This document shows, piece by piece, positions 1 through 7,772 of a DNA stretch of 64,000 nucleotides. This stretch comes from Paenibacillus polymyxa. Its GTDB lineage: Bacteria > Bacillota > Bacilli > Paenibacillales > Paenibacillaceae. Location of the stretch: assembly GCF_015710975.1 (NCBI RefSeq), contig NZ_CP049783.1, positions 744,001-808,000 of the forward strand, given 5' to 3'. Made by a program: the position numbers and the translations under genes. Position 1 is the stretch's first letter. The number at the start of each line of letters is the position of its first letter. Under the pieces are notes generated by a model. The model worked only from the letters and a program-made list of their open reading frames with translations. It was not told the DNA's origin and searched no databases.

Positions 1-753
1 GCTGTGCAGTATGTGTTGTATCTCAAAAATCTGCTCGTGCTGGATATGGGGCCGTCTATTCAATCGAAAACGACTGACGTAAATATGCTTATCGCCAGAG
101 GCTTTCCACCTTCTGCACTGCTGGGTATTCAATCCATCGTGGTTGCGATTATAGCCGGTATTGCGCTTGGAACATTGGCTGCTTTACACCATAATCGACC
201 ACTGGATTATATTTCGATGTTTATCGCCATTGTGGGTATTTCCATACCCAGCTTCATATTGGCACCACTGTTAATCAAGTATGTTGCCGTCAAATGGCAT
301 CTGCTTCCGGTCGCCTCATGGGGAACCTGGCAGCATACGGTGCTTCCATCGCTAGCTCTCGCTGTTTCACCTCTTGCTGTTATCGCCCGTTTTATGCGGA
401 CAAGTATGCTGGAAGTCATGCATGAGGAATACATACGCACCGCCAAAGCGAAAGGATTGTCCTCTTGGGCAGTAGTCATTCGTCACGGACTACGCAATGC
501 ATTGATTCCGGTGCTGTCCTTTATCGGACCGCTATTCGCTTCCGTGATTACAGGTACCTTTGTCGTCGAAAAAATATTCGCCATTCCCGGCATCGGTAAA
601 TATTTTGTAGACAGTATCTTTAACCGGGATTATCCAGTCATTATGGGTACGACCATTTTCTACAGTGCCATTCTGGTCGTCACCTTATTTTTAATTGATA
701 TTTCCTATCGCCTTGTCGATCCACGAATCCAATTAGTCAGCAAAGGAGATTAA
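1..753 (+). CDS. Oligopeptide ABC transporter permease, OppB-like (5' partial)
   Basis: Inner-membrane permease subunit of a peptide importer. The frame is open from base 1, so the gene begins upstream; about 250 residues are present against roughly 305 for the family, so the first membrane segment is missing. At least five hydrophobic segments are visible. The cytoplasmic EAA loop that contacts the ATPase is clear (EYIRTAKAKGLS, about residue 140). The C-terminus ends VDPRIQL, typical of OppB/DppB/AppB. The stop codon is one base before the OppC-like start, so the two are translationally coupled. The ATPase genes are not in the window and may lie upstream. Peptide class (Opp, Dpp or App) cannot be told from sequence, so no symbol is given. 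Confidence 0.9.
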   Translation, partial: AVQYVLYLKNLLVLDMGPSIQSKTTDVNMLIARGFPPSALLGIQSIVVAIIAGIALGTLAALHHNRPLDYISMFIAIVGISIPSFILAPLLIKYVAVKWHLLPVASWGTWQHTVLPSLALAVSPLAVIARFMRTSMLEVMHEEYIRTAKAKGLSSWAVVIRHGLRNALIPVLSFIGPLFASVITGTFVVEKIFAIPGIGKYFVDSIFNRDYPVIMGTTIFYSAILVVTLFLIDISYRLVDPRIQLVSKGD

Positions 754-754
754 C

Positions 755-1705
755 ATGAAAGCAGCACCTACTGTCGAAAAGGACAGCCTTTTTAGTCTTG
801 TAGACCGCAGCCAGATGCCCACCCCCACGTTGACTAGACCCCAAGAGTCACCCTGGCGGGATCGGCTTCGCAGACTTTTTAACAACAAGCTTGCTCTGTT
901 GGGGCTTTCTCTACTTATCATTATTATTGTGCTGGCGATTGTCGGACCTTCCATGGTTCCTTATGCTCCCAGTGACCAGTCCCTTTTGAAGACGAATCTT
1001 TCTCCTTCGAAAGAGCATTGGTTTGGCACGGATGATCTGGGCAGGGACGTATGGGCACGGACATGGGCCGGAGCTAGAATTTCACTTATGATTGGTTTTG
1101 CTGCTGCTGCCATTGATTTGGTGCTTGGCATTCTCGTCGGCTGTGTAGCTGGTTATTGTGCAGGCCATGGTAAAATGGGCGACCGAATCGACAATGTCCT
1201 GATGCGAATTATTGAGATTTTGTACAGCATTCCTTATCTGCTGGTCATCATTCTGCTGCTCGTCATTATGAAGCCCGGCCTGCTCACGATGATTATTGCT
1301 TTATCTATTACTGGATGGGTCGGCATGGCCCGGGTAGTACGTGGGCAAATCCTACAGCTTAAGCAGCAGGAATATGTACTGGCAGCCCGCAGCTTGGGGA
1401 CATCTCATTCACGCATCATTTTCAGGCATCTACTGCCGAATGCAGCAGCCATCATTATCGTGAACCTGACGTTCACTATTCCGTCAGCTATCTTTGCCGA
1501 ATCGTTCCTGAGCTTTCTCGGTCTGGGGATTCAGTCTCCTTCGGCCAGTTGGGGAACGATGGCTAACGATTCGCTCGGCGTTATTTTAAGCGGTCAATGG
1601 TGGCGCCTATTCTTCCCCGGCCTGATGATATCGCTCACCATGCTGGCGTTCAACACACTTGGAGACGGGCTTCAGGATGCACTTGATCCGCGTTCACAGC
1701 ATTAA
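755..1705 (+). CDS. Oligopeptide ABC transporter permease, OppC-like
   Basis: Second permease of the peptide importer, 316 aa, full length. A cytoplasmic N-terminal tail (residues 1-45) precedes the first membrane helix, as in the OppC N-terminal domain. The motif FGTDDLGRDVWAR at about residues 89-101 is the family hallmark, and the EAA loop EYVLAARSLGTS lies at about 207-218. About six membrane segments are visible. The ribosome site AAGGAG lies at 743-748, seven bases before the ATG. It pairs with the OppB-like protein to form the transmembrane channel; the substrate would be delivered by the lipoprotein encoded at 1947-3590. Confidence 0.92.
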   Translation: MKAAPTVEKDSLFSLVDRSQMPTPTLTRPQESPWRDRLRRLFNNKLALLGLSLLIIIIVLAIVGPSMVPYAPSDQSLLKTNLSPSKEHWFGTDDLGRDVWARTWAGARISLMIGFAAAAIDLVLGILVGCVAGYCAGHGKMGDRIDNVLMRIIEILYSIPYLLVIILLLVIMKPGLLTMIIALSITGWVGMARVVRGQILQLKQQEYVLAARSLGTSHSRIIFRHLLPNAAAIIIVNLTFTIPSAIFAESFLSFLGLGIQSPSASWGTMANDSLGVILSGQWWRLFFPGLMISLTMLAFNTLGDGLQDALDPRSQH

Positions 1706-1744
1706 CAACGCAGATATTCAAATTGGACAAGGAGGGGTGTCATC

Positions 1745-1840
1745 ATGATCCGCAGCTTCTCGCCTAACCGCAGAAAAAACGGCAGCTCCTTTATGGAAGT
1801 GCGCACACGCGGCATACCTGCCGGAAAGGAGGATGAATAA
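1745..1840 (+). CDS. Possible small ORF (31 aa) between permease and binding-protein genes
   Basis: ATG at 1745 follows a strong ribosome site (AAGGAGGGG). The product is 31 residues, basic at the start (MIRSFSPNRRKNG) and acidic at the end. A second, overlapping 16-codon frame (ATG at 1833, hydrophobic, MNKSQLIVSLSIILLI) has its own AAAGGAGG site. I recognise no family. It may be a leader peptide, a genuine small protein or a decayed gene; the two good ribosome sites are the only support. Confidence 0.3.
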   Translation: MIRSFSPNRRKNGSSFMEVRTRGIPAGKEDE

Positions 1841-1901
1841 ATCCCAGCTGATCGTTTCGCTCTCTATAATATTGCTGATTTGAAATCGTTTTGGGATTTA
1901 T
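1837..1901 (+). promoter_or_regulatory. Stem-loop upstream of oppA
   Basis: A perfect 10-bp inverted repeat (ATAAATCCCA at 1837-1846, TGGGATTTAT at 1892-1901) sits 46 bases before the oppA start. It is not followed by a T-run, so it is more likely an RNA processing or stabilising hairpin than a terminator. Such a hairpin could give the binding protein more transcript than the permeases. A TATAAT sequence at 1865-1870 in the loop has no good -35 partner. Confidence 0.4.
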
Positions 1902-1946
1902 ACACAACGTTCAAATAACTAACCATAATAATGGAGGAAAACCACG

Positions 1947-3590
1947 ATGAAAAAAATGCATTGGATGACGATCATCTTACTTTTGGCCGTAACGGCTTTG
2001 GCAGGATGCTCTGGCAATGCGGACAAGACAGCAAGCAACGACTCGTCCGCTGCGTCTCAAGCAGATGTCCCGCAAGAAATTACAGCCAATCTGGCAGGTG
2101 GTGAGCCTTATACACTGGACCCTGCTTTCGCATCAGATACAACGTCCTATTTTGTCATTGATAACTTGTACGAGGGACTGTATACATACGACAAAGCCGG
2201 TAAAATCGTAGAAGGTGCTGCCAGCAAAGTAGACGTGTCTCCTGACGGCAAAACATACACCTTTACCATTCGCGACGGCGCAAAATGGTCGAATGGAGAC
2301 CCGCTGACGGCTAAGGACTTTGAATACGCCTGGAAACGGGTACTGAATCCGAAAACGGCTGCTTATGACCCTTCTGCCCTCTACTACATCAAAGGTGCCG
2401 AAGCGTACAATACAGGCAAAGGTAAAATTGAAGACGTAGGTGTTACAGCTAAAGATGATAAAACACTTGTCGTTGAGCTAAAATCACCGCTGAGCTTCTT
2501 CCCTACAATTGCTGTCGGTCACGCCTATTTACCTGTGAACCAAGCTGTTGTGGAGAAAAGCGACAAATGGGCAGCTGAAGCTAACACGATTGTCGGCAAC
2601 GGCGCGTATGTAGCCAAGGAATGGAAGCATAATGAGCAAATTACGCTGACGAAAAACGATCAATACTGGAACAAAGATGCCATTACGATGGCAACGATTA
2701 ACTTCAAAATGGTTCAAGACTCCACAACCTATTATCAAATGTACAAAACAGGTGATCTGGATCTGATTTTGAGCCTTCCTGTAGATACACTGGATCAGGA
2801 AAAGAGCAGCAAGGAATTCCTGTCGCACCCATCTTTTAGTGTGTACACGTATTCTTTCAACGTAAAACAAAAGCCGTTTGACAATAAAAAAATCAGACAG
2901 GCCATTGCCTACGCCATTGACCGTGAAGCACTGGCTACCAACGTAACCAAAGGTGGCGAGACTCCGGCATACGGCTATGTTCCATACGGAACAACAACAC
3001 CATCTGGTAAGGACTTCCGTGATGAAGCGCCGAAAAAATACTATGAGTTTGATGCAACAAAAGCAAAACAATTGCTGGCCGAAGGTCTGAAAGAAGAAGG
3101 TTTGACCAAGCTGCCTCCGATCACTTTCAAATACAACACATCGGACAAGCATAAAAAAGTAGCTGAAGCCATTCAGGAAATGCTGAAAACGAACCTGGGC
3201 GTTGAAGTGACGCTGGAGAATCAGGAATGGAAAACATACATTGATACCTTTAAACAAAAGAACTTCCAGATTGCCCGTATGGGCTGGGAAGGAAACTTCC
3301 TTGATCCGCTTGGCGTATTGGGACACTATACTTCCAAAAATTCGAACAACTTTACCAACTGGAGCAACCCGGAGTATGACAAGCTGATCGAATCCTCAAC
3401 CTTTGAGCTTGATCCGGCAAAACGCTTTGAACAGCTTCATCAGGCGGAAGATGTATTGATGGAAGATTTGCCGATTATACCGATCCAGTTCTCTGCGGAC
3501 ACCGCATTAATTAGTCCTAAAATTCAAGGCATCGTATTCGATGCTCGTTCAAACCCGGATCTCCGTTTTGCAAAACGGGTCGAAAAATAA
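1947..3590 (+). CDS. oppA: Oligopeptide-binding lipoprotein, OppA family (SBP_bac_5)
   Basis: Extracellular substrate-binding lipoprotein of the peptide importer, 547 aa. The signal peptide ends in the lipobox LAGC (Cys about residue 20), which would be diacylated and anchored to the membrane outer face. An acidic Ser/Asp/Ala linker follows, then the family pattern: EPYTLDPAFASD near residue 55, the block ending DGAKWSNGDPLTAKDF at about 110-125, IRQAIAYAIDREAL near 317, and a C-terminal ADTALISPKIQGI. The length matches OppA/DppE. The ribosome site GGAGG lies just before the ATG at 1947. The stop overlaps the next start (TAATG). The peptide class bound is not predictable by eye. Confidence 0.93.
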   Translation: MKKMHWMTIILLLAVTALAGCSGNADKTASNDSSAASQADVPQEITANLAGGEPYTLDPAFASDTTSYFVIDNLYEGLYTYDKAGKIVEGAASKVDVSPDGKTYTFTIRDGAKWSNGDPLTAKDFEYAWKRVLNPKTAAYDPSALYYIKGAEAYNTGKGKIEDVGVTAKDDKTLVVELKSPLSFFPTIAVGHAYLPVNQAVVEKSDKWAAEANTIVGNGAYVAKEWKHNEQITLTKNDQYWNKDAITMATINFKMVQDSTTYYQMYKTGDLDLILSLPVDTLDQEKSSKEFLSHPSFSVYTYSFNVKQKPFDNKKIRQAIAYAIDREALATNVTKGGETPAYGYVPYGTTTPSGKDFRDEAPKKYYEFDATKAKQLLAEGLKEEGLTKLPPITFKYNTSDKHKKVAEAIQEMLKTNLGVEVTLENQEWKTYIDTFKQKNFQIARMGWEGNFLDPLGVLGHYTSKNSNNFTNWSNPEYDKLIESSTFELDPAKRFEQLHQAEDVLMEDLPIIPIQFSADTALISPKIQGIVFDARSNPDLRFAKRVEK

Positions 3591-3970
3591 TGATTTTACG
3601 TTTTGGAATCACTGTCCTGATGGTTGGTACCTTAGGATTTCTATACGCCGCACCCCATCTCGTGTACGGTCGTGAAAACCTGGCTACTGCAAATCTACTA
3701 ATTCTGTTAGGATTGCTAGGCTTGGTAATCGGTGCAATCTTCCATGTCCTGCAAAGTGGCTTTCTCACCCTCTTTCTGCGGGGATTTGCCGACATCGGGC
3801 AGTTGTTCATGCGTCAATCCAAGGCATTGCAGGAGGAAAATGAACGTTTGCGTTCCGATGAATCTCTGTCAGCCTGGAAAACATCCATGTTCCGCCACCT
3901 CAAGGTATATACTTCGGGGTGCGGAACGGGACTTATATTTTGCTCGATAGTATTAATGGGGATGAGTTAG
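3590..3970 (+). CDS. Small membrane protein, DUF3899-like
   Basis: 126 aa. Two N-terminal hydrophobic segments (about residues 5-25 and 33-58) are followed by a charged stretch with coiled-coil character (SKALQEENERLRSDES) and a third hydrophobic segment at the C-terminus. This layout fits the DUF3899 family as I remember it. The start overlaps the oppA stop (TAATG), so it is translated with oppA and may belong to the transporter operon. The function is unknown. Confidence 0.6.
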   Translation: MILRFGITVLMVGTLGFLYAAPHLVYGRENLATANLLILLGLLGLVIGAIFHVLQSGFLTLFLRGFADIGQLFMRQSKALQEENERLRSDESLSAWKTSMFRHLKVYTSGCGTGLIFCSIVLMGMS

Positions 3971-3975
3971 GGGGA

Positions 3976-4100
3976 TGAGGAGCTTTCCTATGGTTGGCGG
4001 TTGGTGGGCGCTGCGCGTGCAGATTGTTCTTCCGAACGCTTCGCTTCTCCAGAACAATTCTGCCCGCTCCGCTGGCAACCGCCAATAGAGCTTCTACATG
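3976..4100. repeat. Long imperfect palindrome (intergenic hairpin element)
   Basis: Nested inverted repeats: TTGGCGGTTG (3994-4003) with CAACCGCCAA (4076-4085), and GCAGATTGTTCT (4019-4030) with AGAACAATTCTGC (4051-4063, one bulge). The apex holds TTCCGAACGCTTCGCT. The whole forms a stem of roughly 45 bp per arm with an internal loop. It lies 3' of the peptide-transporter operon, before a separate terminator. It may be a REP-like intergenic element or an RNA 3' end. Confidence 0.5.
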
Positions 4101-4172
4101 TTTTAGAGTAGGTGTAGGAGTGAATTAGACCAAGAGTAAATCACTTGTCCTGCCGCTTTGTAACTGATCTAC

Positions 4173-4222
4173 AAAAAAAGAGAGAGTTCCGTGGATTTTA
4201 TTCATGGGACTCTCTCTTTTTT
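4173..4222. terminator. Bidirectional intrinsic terminator
   Basis: Arms 4174-4190 and 4206-4222 pair over 17 bp (A-run, GAGAGAG, TTCC with GGGAC, TCTCTC, T-run), with one G-T wobble and a 15-base loop. A/T runs flank both sides, so it can stop the + strand opp operon and the - strand vWA gene that ends at 4226. Confidence 0.9.
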
Positions 4223-4225
4223 ATT

Positions 4226-4903
4226 TTAATAAATGCGCTTTTCCTTTGCTTCTTGCAGCCATGACGGGAACTCGTTAAGCAATAGTTCGTACAGTTGATT
4301 GTCTTCCATAGATTCGATATCTTGTATTTGAAAGAAATTGGCATTATCTACCACACGATCTTCTATGTTGTCGAGCTTCTTTAACACACCAAAATCGGAT
4401 TCACCCACACCGATAAATTGCCAGAAAATTGGCTCTCCTGATGAATCAATAACTGCGTTATCAATATTGTCCCCTTTGCCACGCTTCACACCGCCATCAT
4501 TAATAAAAATAACAAAAGCCGGATCTGAAGAGGGTTCTTCCTTGGTGTACTTGGCGATGACATCGCGCATCACTGGAGGCTCATCATTTCGACCAAACTT
4601 GGGCAAATAATCATTGGACAAAATATGTTTTTCAACATAGTTGTCAACGTCATTTTCGGTAACGGATGGCAACCGTGAAAAACGGTGATCATAGACCCAC
4701 ACATCCAGTACACCATCATCATCCAAAGAACTCGCTACAGCAACAATTCGCTCCAACACTTTTTGAACGGTCCCATTTTTGTACAAACTTCTCATAGATC
4801 CTGAAATATCGAGCACTAATCCAACTCTCGCGGTCACATTCGTTAGATTCTTTTTAGTTAGTACCAATTGCGCATTCTTTTTAAGTAAAGAAATACCGCT
4901 CAT
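4226..4903 (-). CDS. TerF-like von Willebrand factor A domain protein
   Basis: 225 aa from the ATG at 4903. A GTG nine bases upstream is possible, but the GAGGAG/GGGG ribosome site fits the ATG better. The first 30 residues (ISLLKKNAQLVLTKKN) resemble the first two strands of TerD proteins. The rest is a vWA fold with the MIDAS motif DISGSM at about residue 32 and further acidic residues (INDGG). vWA proteins with a TerD-like start are known partners in Ter systems, where they are thought to assemble metal-dependent complexes at the membrane. It is the last gene of the - strand locus, 43 bases after its upstream neighbour. Confidence 0.8.
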   Translation of the reverse strand: MSGISLLKKNAQLVLTKKNLTNVTARVGLVLDISGSMRSLYKNGTVQKVLERIVAVASSLDDDGVLDVWVYDHRFSRLPSVTENDVDNYVEKHILSNDYLPKFGRNDEPPVMRDVIAKYTKEEPSSDPAFVIFINDGGVKRGKGDNIDNAVIDSSGEPIFWQFIGVGESDFGVLKKLDNIEDRVVDNANFFQIQDIESMEDNQLYELLLNEFPSWLQEAKEKRIY

Positions 4904-4946
4904 GTTCCCCACGCTCCTCTATGCTGTTTTCACTAGTCCATTTAAC

Positions 4947-5495
4947 CTACCATCTGCGTCGTCGCTCGTCGCCACTTAGAGGAAAGTCGCTCAATTCTCC
5001 GAGTTGGTCATGTGCAGCCTTATAAATGCGGAGGATCGCTTGCACCTTGTTAAAATCATTGTCTTCCGGACCGAATCCTTCCATATACATCCTTTGGATA
5101 ATGTTTTGGAAAAAATCCATACGCTCGCGGATGGAATCCTGTTCGATTTGCAGCACATCTTCAAAGCTATGTGTCTCAGCAAATTCAGACAGCTCATCAA
5201 AATCCTGTTCCTGATATCGCTCTCCCCGAGTTTCGGGATTGAGATCAATAGAGGTACGCAGGGTTGACAATAAAATATTTTCACGTGCCAGCATGACATG
5301 AAAATCTTTGTTCTTAAACAGATCCGTAACGATCAGACGGCACATTTCCTTGTTTTGCAGCAGAATCCCATCAAAGGGATGTAGCGTCCACACACCGTAG
5401 TTAAAAAATAAATTAAAATTGAAGCTGCTGCTCCCATACTGATATACAATGTTGATTTTCGATTCATCGATGATTTCAAATGAAAATTCCAGCAT
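4947..5495 (-). CDS. Hypothetical protein in Ter locus
   Basis: 182 aa, no family recognised. The N-terminal half is beta-rich and aromatic (FNFNLFFNYGVWTLHPF); the C-terminal half is acidic and helical, ending in a very basic tail (DERRRRW). There is no signal peptide or membrane segment. It lies directly upstream of the TerF-like vWA gene with the same orientation, so the two may work together, but no motif shows how. Confidence 0.7.
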   Translation of the reverse strand: MLEFSFEIIDESKINIVYQYGSSSFNFNLFFNYGVWTLHPFDGILLQNKEMCRLIVTDLFKNKDFHVMLARENILLSTLRTSIDLNPETRGERYQEQDFDELSEFAETHSFEDVLQIEQDSIRERMDFFQNIIQRMYMEGFGPEDNDFNKVQAILRIYKAAHDQLGELSDFPLSGDERRRRW

Positions 5496-5565
5496 GCATT
5501 CTCCTTTGGGATTCCAATATTTAACTCTATCCTATCAGAAAATGCATGATTTTCAATAAAAAATT

Positions 5566-5667
5566 TTATTTCACAGTTTCATTTAACTCCACAATAGAGT
5601 CTGCTTTTTCGCTACTGGCAGCCACGAGTAAAAAGACAATCACACACCCCAAAATAAAGGACATCAT
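5566..5667 (-). CDS. Possible small membrane peptide (33 aa)
   Basis: ATG ATG at 5667, eleven bases after an AAAGGAGA site (5678-5685). The product has one hydrophobic segment (SFILGCVIVFLLVAA) and an acidic tail ending ELNETVK. It lies between the terminator after telA and the 4947-5495 gene, where no other gene is present. Spacing from the ribosome site is slightly long. Support is only the site and the membrane-like composition. Confidence 0.33.
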   Translation of the reverse strand: MMSFILGCVIVFLLVAASSEKADSIVELNETVK

Positions 5668-5767
5668 ACGCTCATTCTCTCCTTTGTCATTTCACTTTTT
5701 AAGAGTTTATGCACGAGAATGCTATATATGTTCATCATGTCCTTTATGCTCCGCTGCCAAACCAAAG

Positions 5768-5804
5768 AAAGACGCCTTTTGGAATCACCCTGGCGTCTTT
5801 TTTC
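5768..5804. terminator. Intrinsic terminator after telA
   Basis: Arms AAAGACGCC (5768-5776) and GGCGTCTTT (5792-5800) with a 15-base loop. On the - strand a T-rich stretch follows, so it can end the telA transcript. On the + strand a run of T also follows. It separates telA from the unknown/vWA gene pair, which must have its own promoter or depend on read-through. Confidence 0.8.
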
Positions 5805-5835
5805 ATAGATTATTGTGTTTATTGAGTATTAGTTA

Positions 5836-6939
5836 TCAGTTCAAAAACGAACTTAGCCCCTCAGAAGAATGGTTGTCCTTCAGTGGTTTGGATTGTTCTT
5901 TCCCTTCGATGCCCAAACGCTGGCTAAGATTGGCATTGATTGCTGTCATTTTACTTGTATAATCGTGGCAACTTTCAATAATTCGACGGTTCGATTTTTC
6001 AGACAGATCCAAAGCAGATACCAAATCACCAATCGCCTGATTCACAGCCTCCAATGACATAGAAGGCTTGCTAAGCAGATCCGTTGTTCTCTCGGTCGTC
6101 GTTTTGAGAAGCTTCGCATTTTCCTTGAATTGATCCTCAATCGTACGGTTAGTCGCATCAACGGCCGAAATAATTTTATCTTGATCCGCCAGTGCCATCG
6201 CGATCATAGCCGATACGGTGATCAGATTCGATGTTTTATCAATCGCATTATTAACGGAATCAATCAGTTTATCATTGTTATCATTAATAATATCCGTTGC
6301 TGCAATCGCCTGATTGTATAACAAAATCATTTCAGTCATCGACTGTGTGCGAGTAACCACTTTGCGCAATCCCCGCTCCAGATGAGGCTTACGATTTTCA
6401 TTTTCCGGCTTGGCAATCTCGGTTTCGAACAGCTCTTTCAAGCGATTACCAAAGGCAATTTTCGTCTGTAAATTGTAGATTTCTTCAATGGAAGCCTTCT
6501 TCAACTGTCTCATGCTGACGATATTCTCTTCCAGATTATCCTTACCATCTCTCAAGGCAGTAATGATTTTCTCGATGTTCGTCTTCACCGACTGATACTT
6601 GTAGATATAGTTTTTCAACGGGCTTTTACGCAGGAGCTTGCCAAAAAAACCTACATCTTTACTCTGCTGGAGCGTTTCGCATTCATCCCGGAGTTTTAAG
6701 ATCATATTTGAAACCTCAGCCCGATCACCGGACATGAGGTCGTTTACCGGACGATCCAACATTTTAAGGGTTTGTCCCGCCCGTTCCTGCGTTTTAACCC
6801 CCAGCTTGCCAATGTCATCCATTAAGGTATCCAGACTCATAACATCGCTTTGCGATACCTTTTGAATCAGCTGTGAAGCCTCCTCAGTCACCTTTTGTTC
6901 ATCTTCTTTTTTCAATTCAGCCCATGGGGTCGCCATCAT
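5836..6939 (-). CDS. telA: TelA/KlaA family toxic anion resistance protein
   Basis: 367 aa, the usual length for TelA. It is largely alpha-helical with long amphipathic segments; recognisable blocks include GFFGKLLRKSPLKNYIYKYQ near residues 97-116 and LRKVVTRTQSMTEMILLYNQ near 192-211. TelA homologues give tellurite resistance on plasmids and occur in Bacillus ter clusters (yceH). The biochemical activity is unknown. The start at 6939 has a GGAGG site six bases upstream. It follows the XpaC-like gene; TelA and XpaC are also paired in B. subtilis (yaaN, xpaC). Confidence 0.9.
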   Translation of the reverse strand: MMATPWAELKKEDEQKVTEEASQLIQKVSQSDVMSLDTLMDDIGKLGVKTQERAGQTLKMLDRPVNDLMSGDRAEVSNMILKLRDECETLQQSKDVGFFGKLLRKSPLKNYIYKYQSVKTNIEKIITALRDGKDNLEENIVSMRQLKKASIEEIYNLQTKIAFGNRLKELFETEIAKPENENRKPHLERGLRKVVTRTQSMTEMILLYNQAIAATDIINDNNDKLIDSVNNAIDKTSNLITVSAMIAMALADQDKIISAVDATNRTIEDQFKENAKLLKTTTERTTDLLSKPSMSLEAVNQAIGDLVSALDLSEKSNRRIIESCHDYTSKMTAINANLSQRLGIEGKEQSKPLKDNHSSEGLSSFLN

Positions 6940-7033
6940 GCTAACCTCCTATTCTGAAAACAACTGTTGCTGAAAGCTAATAGTTATTATTCAGAGCAGC
7001 TATGCTGCTGATTTTTTATTCTATTAAAATAAC

Positions 7034-7714
7034 CTACAATTCGGAGCTGCTGTACCGCTGGTGAATAAGCTCTGCTTTGCTCTGTAATTCCATCAGGTCC
7101 TTATGCTCCACCGTGGATACAATTACAGATATTTTGCTATCCACATCTCGCAATCCGTTTAGTAGCGTCCTGCGGTTGGTCCGTTTCGCGTCGCCACTGA
7201 GCCGAAGAAACGGGTTAATCAGTCCGTTCAAGTCCTTCAAAATCAATCTCCGAACCGTGTGATTCACTTCACTATTGTTCAATTCATGCAAAAGCGGGAT
7301 GACCCGCTGCAAACGTGCAAATAGAGCCAGCGCCTTCTCGACAATCTCGTTATCAAGCGCATCTTTCTGTCCCTCGGAGATCACCATATCCTCCAGTACA
7401 TCCAAATACTCCATGACCTGAACAAATTCACTGGTCATCTGGTCCGGCAAACGTGCTTGTCCTGTGATAGACTCTCGCAGAGCGGTAGTTTCCTTTTCAT
7501 GTTGCTGTGCCTGATCAGCCTGCTCCTGCATCACCGGAATCACGGAACCGGTCAGATTAGGACGAGGATGGCGAACAGCCATGACAGCACTGTATCCTCC
7601 GATACAAATGATCGGGATTGCCAGACACACAAACAACGGCAACCAATAACTTAGTAAAAGCGCAATCAGGTAGCTGACCACAGCAATCGTGGCACCCCAC
7701 ATTTTAGAAGTCAT
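7034..7714 (-). CDS. XpaC-like membrane protein
   Basis: 226 aa. Two hydrophobic segments at the N-terminus (about residues 8-27 and 28-48) anchor a cytoplasmic helical domain of about 170 residues. The layout and its position just before telA match XpaC (5-bromo-4-chloroindolyl phosphate hydrolysis) proteins, which pair with TelA in Bacillales. The true role of XpaC is not established. AGGAGG lies seven bases before the ATG. Assignment rests on context and layout more than on a diagnostic motif. Confidence 0.6.
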   Translation of the reverse strand: MTSKMWGATIAVVSYLIALLLSYWLPLFVCLAIPIICIGGYSAVMAVRHPRPNLTGSVIPVMQEQADQAQQHEKETTALRESITGQARLPDQMTSEFVQVMEYLDVLEDMVISEGQKDALDNEIVEKALALFARLQRVIPLLHELNNSEVNHTVRRLILKDLNGLINPFLRLSGDAKRTNRRTLLNGLRDVDSKISVIVSTVEHKDLMELQSKAELIHQRYSSSEL

Positions 7715-7772
7715 AGCTTATACCTCCTGACGTAAACCCTTACCATATTGTAGAAAACAATATTTGCCTATG

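Noticed and set aside
2529..3326. 265-aa - strand ORF opposite oppA
   Set aside because: Its translation is Cys/Phe/Arg-rich without family features; it is a shadow of a well-supported gene.
5546..5962. 138-aa + strand ORF between the Ter genes
   Set aside because: It runs through the telA terminator into the antisense of telA and has no ribosome site or recognisable sequence.
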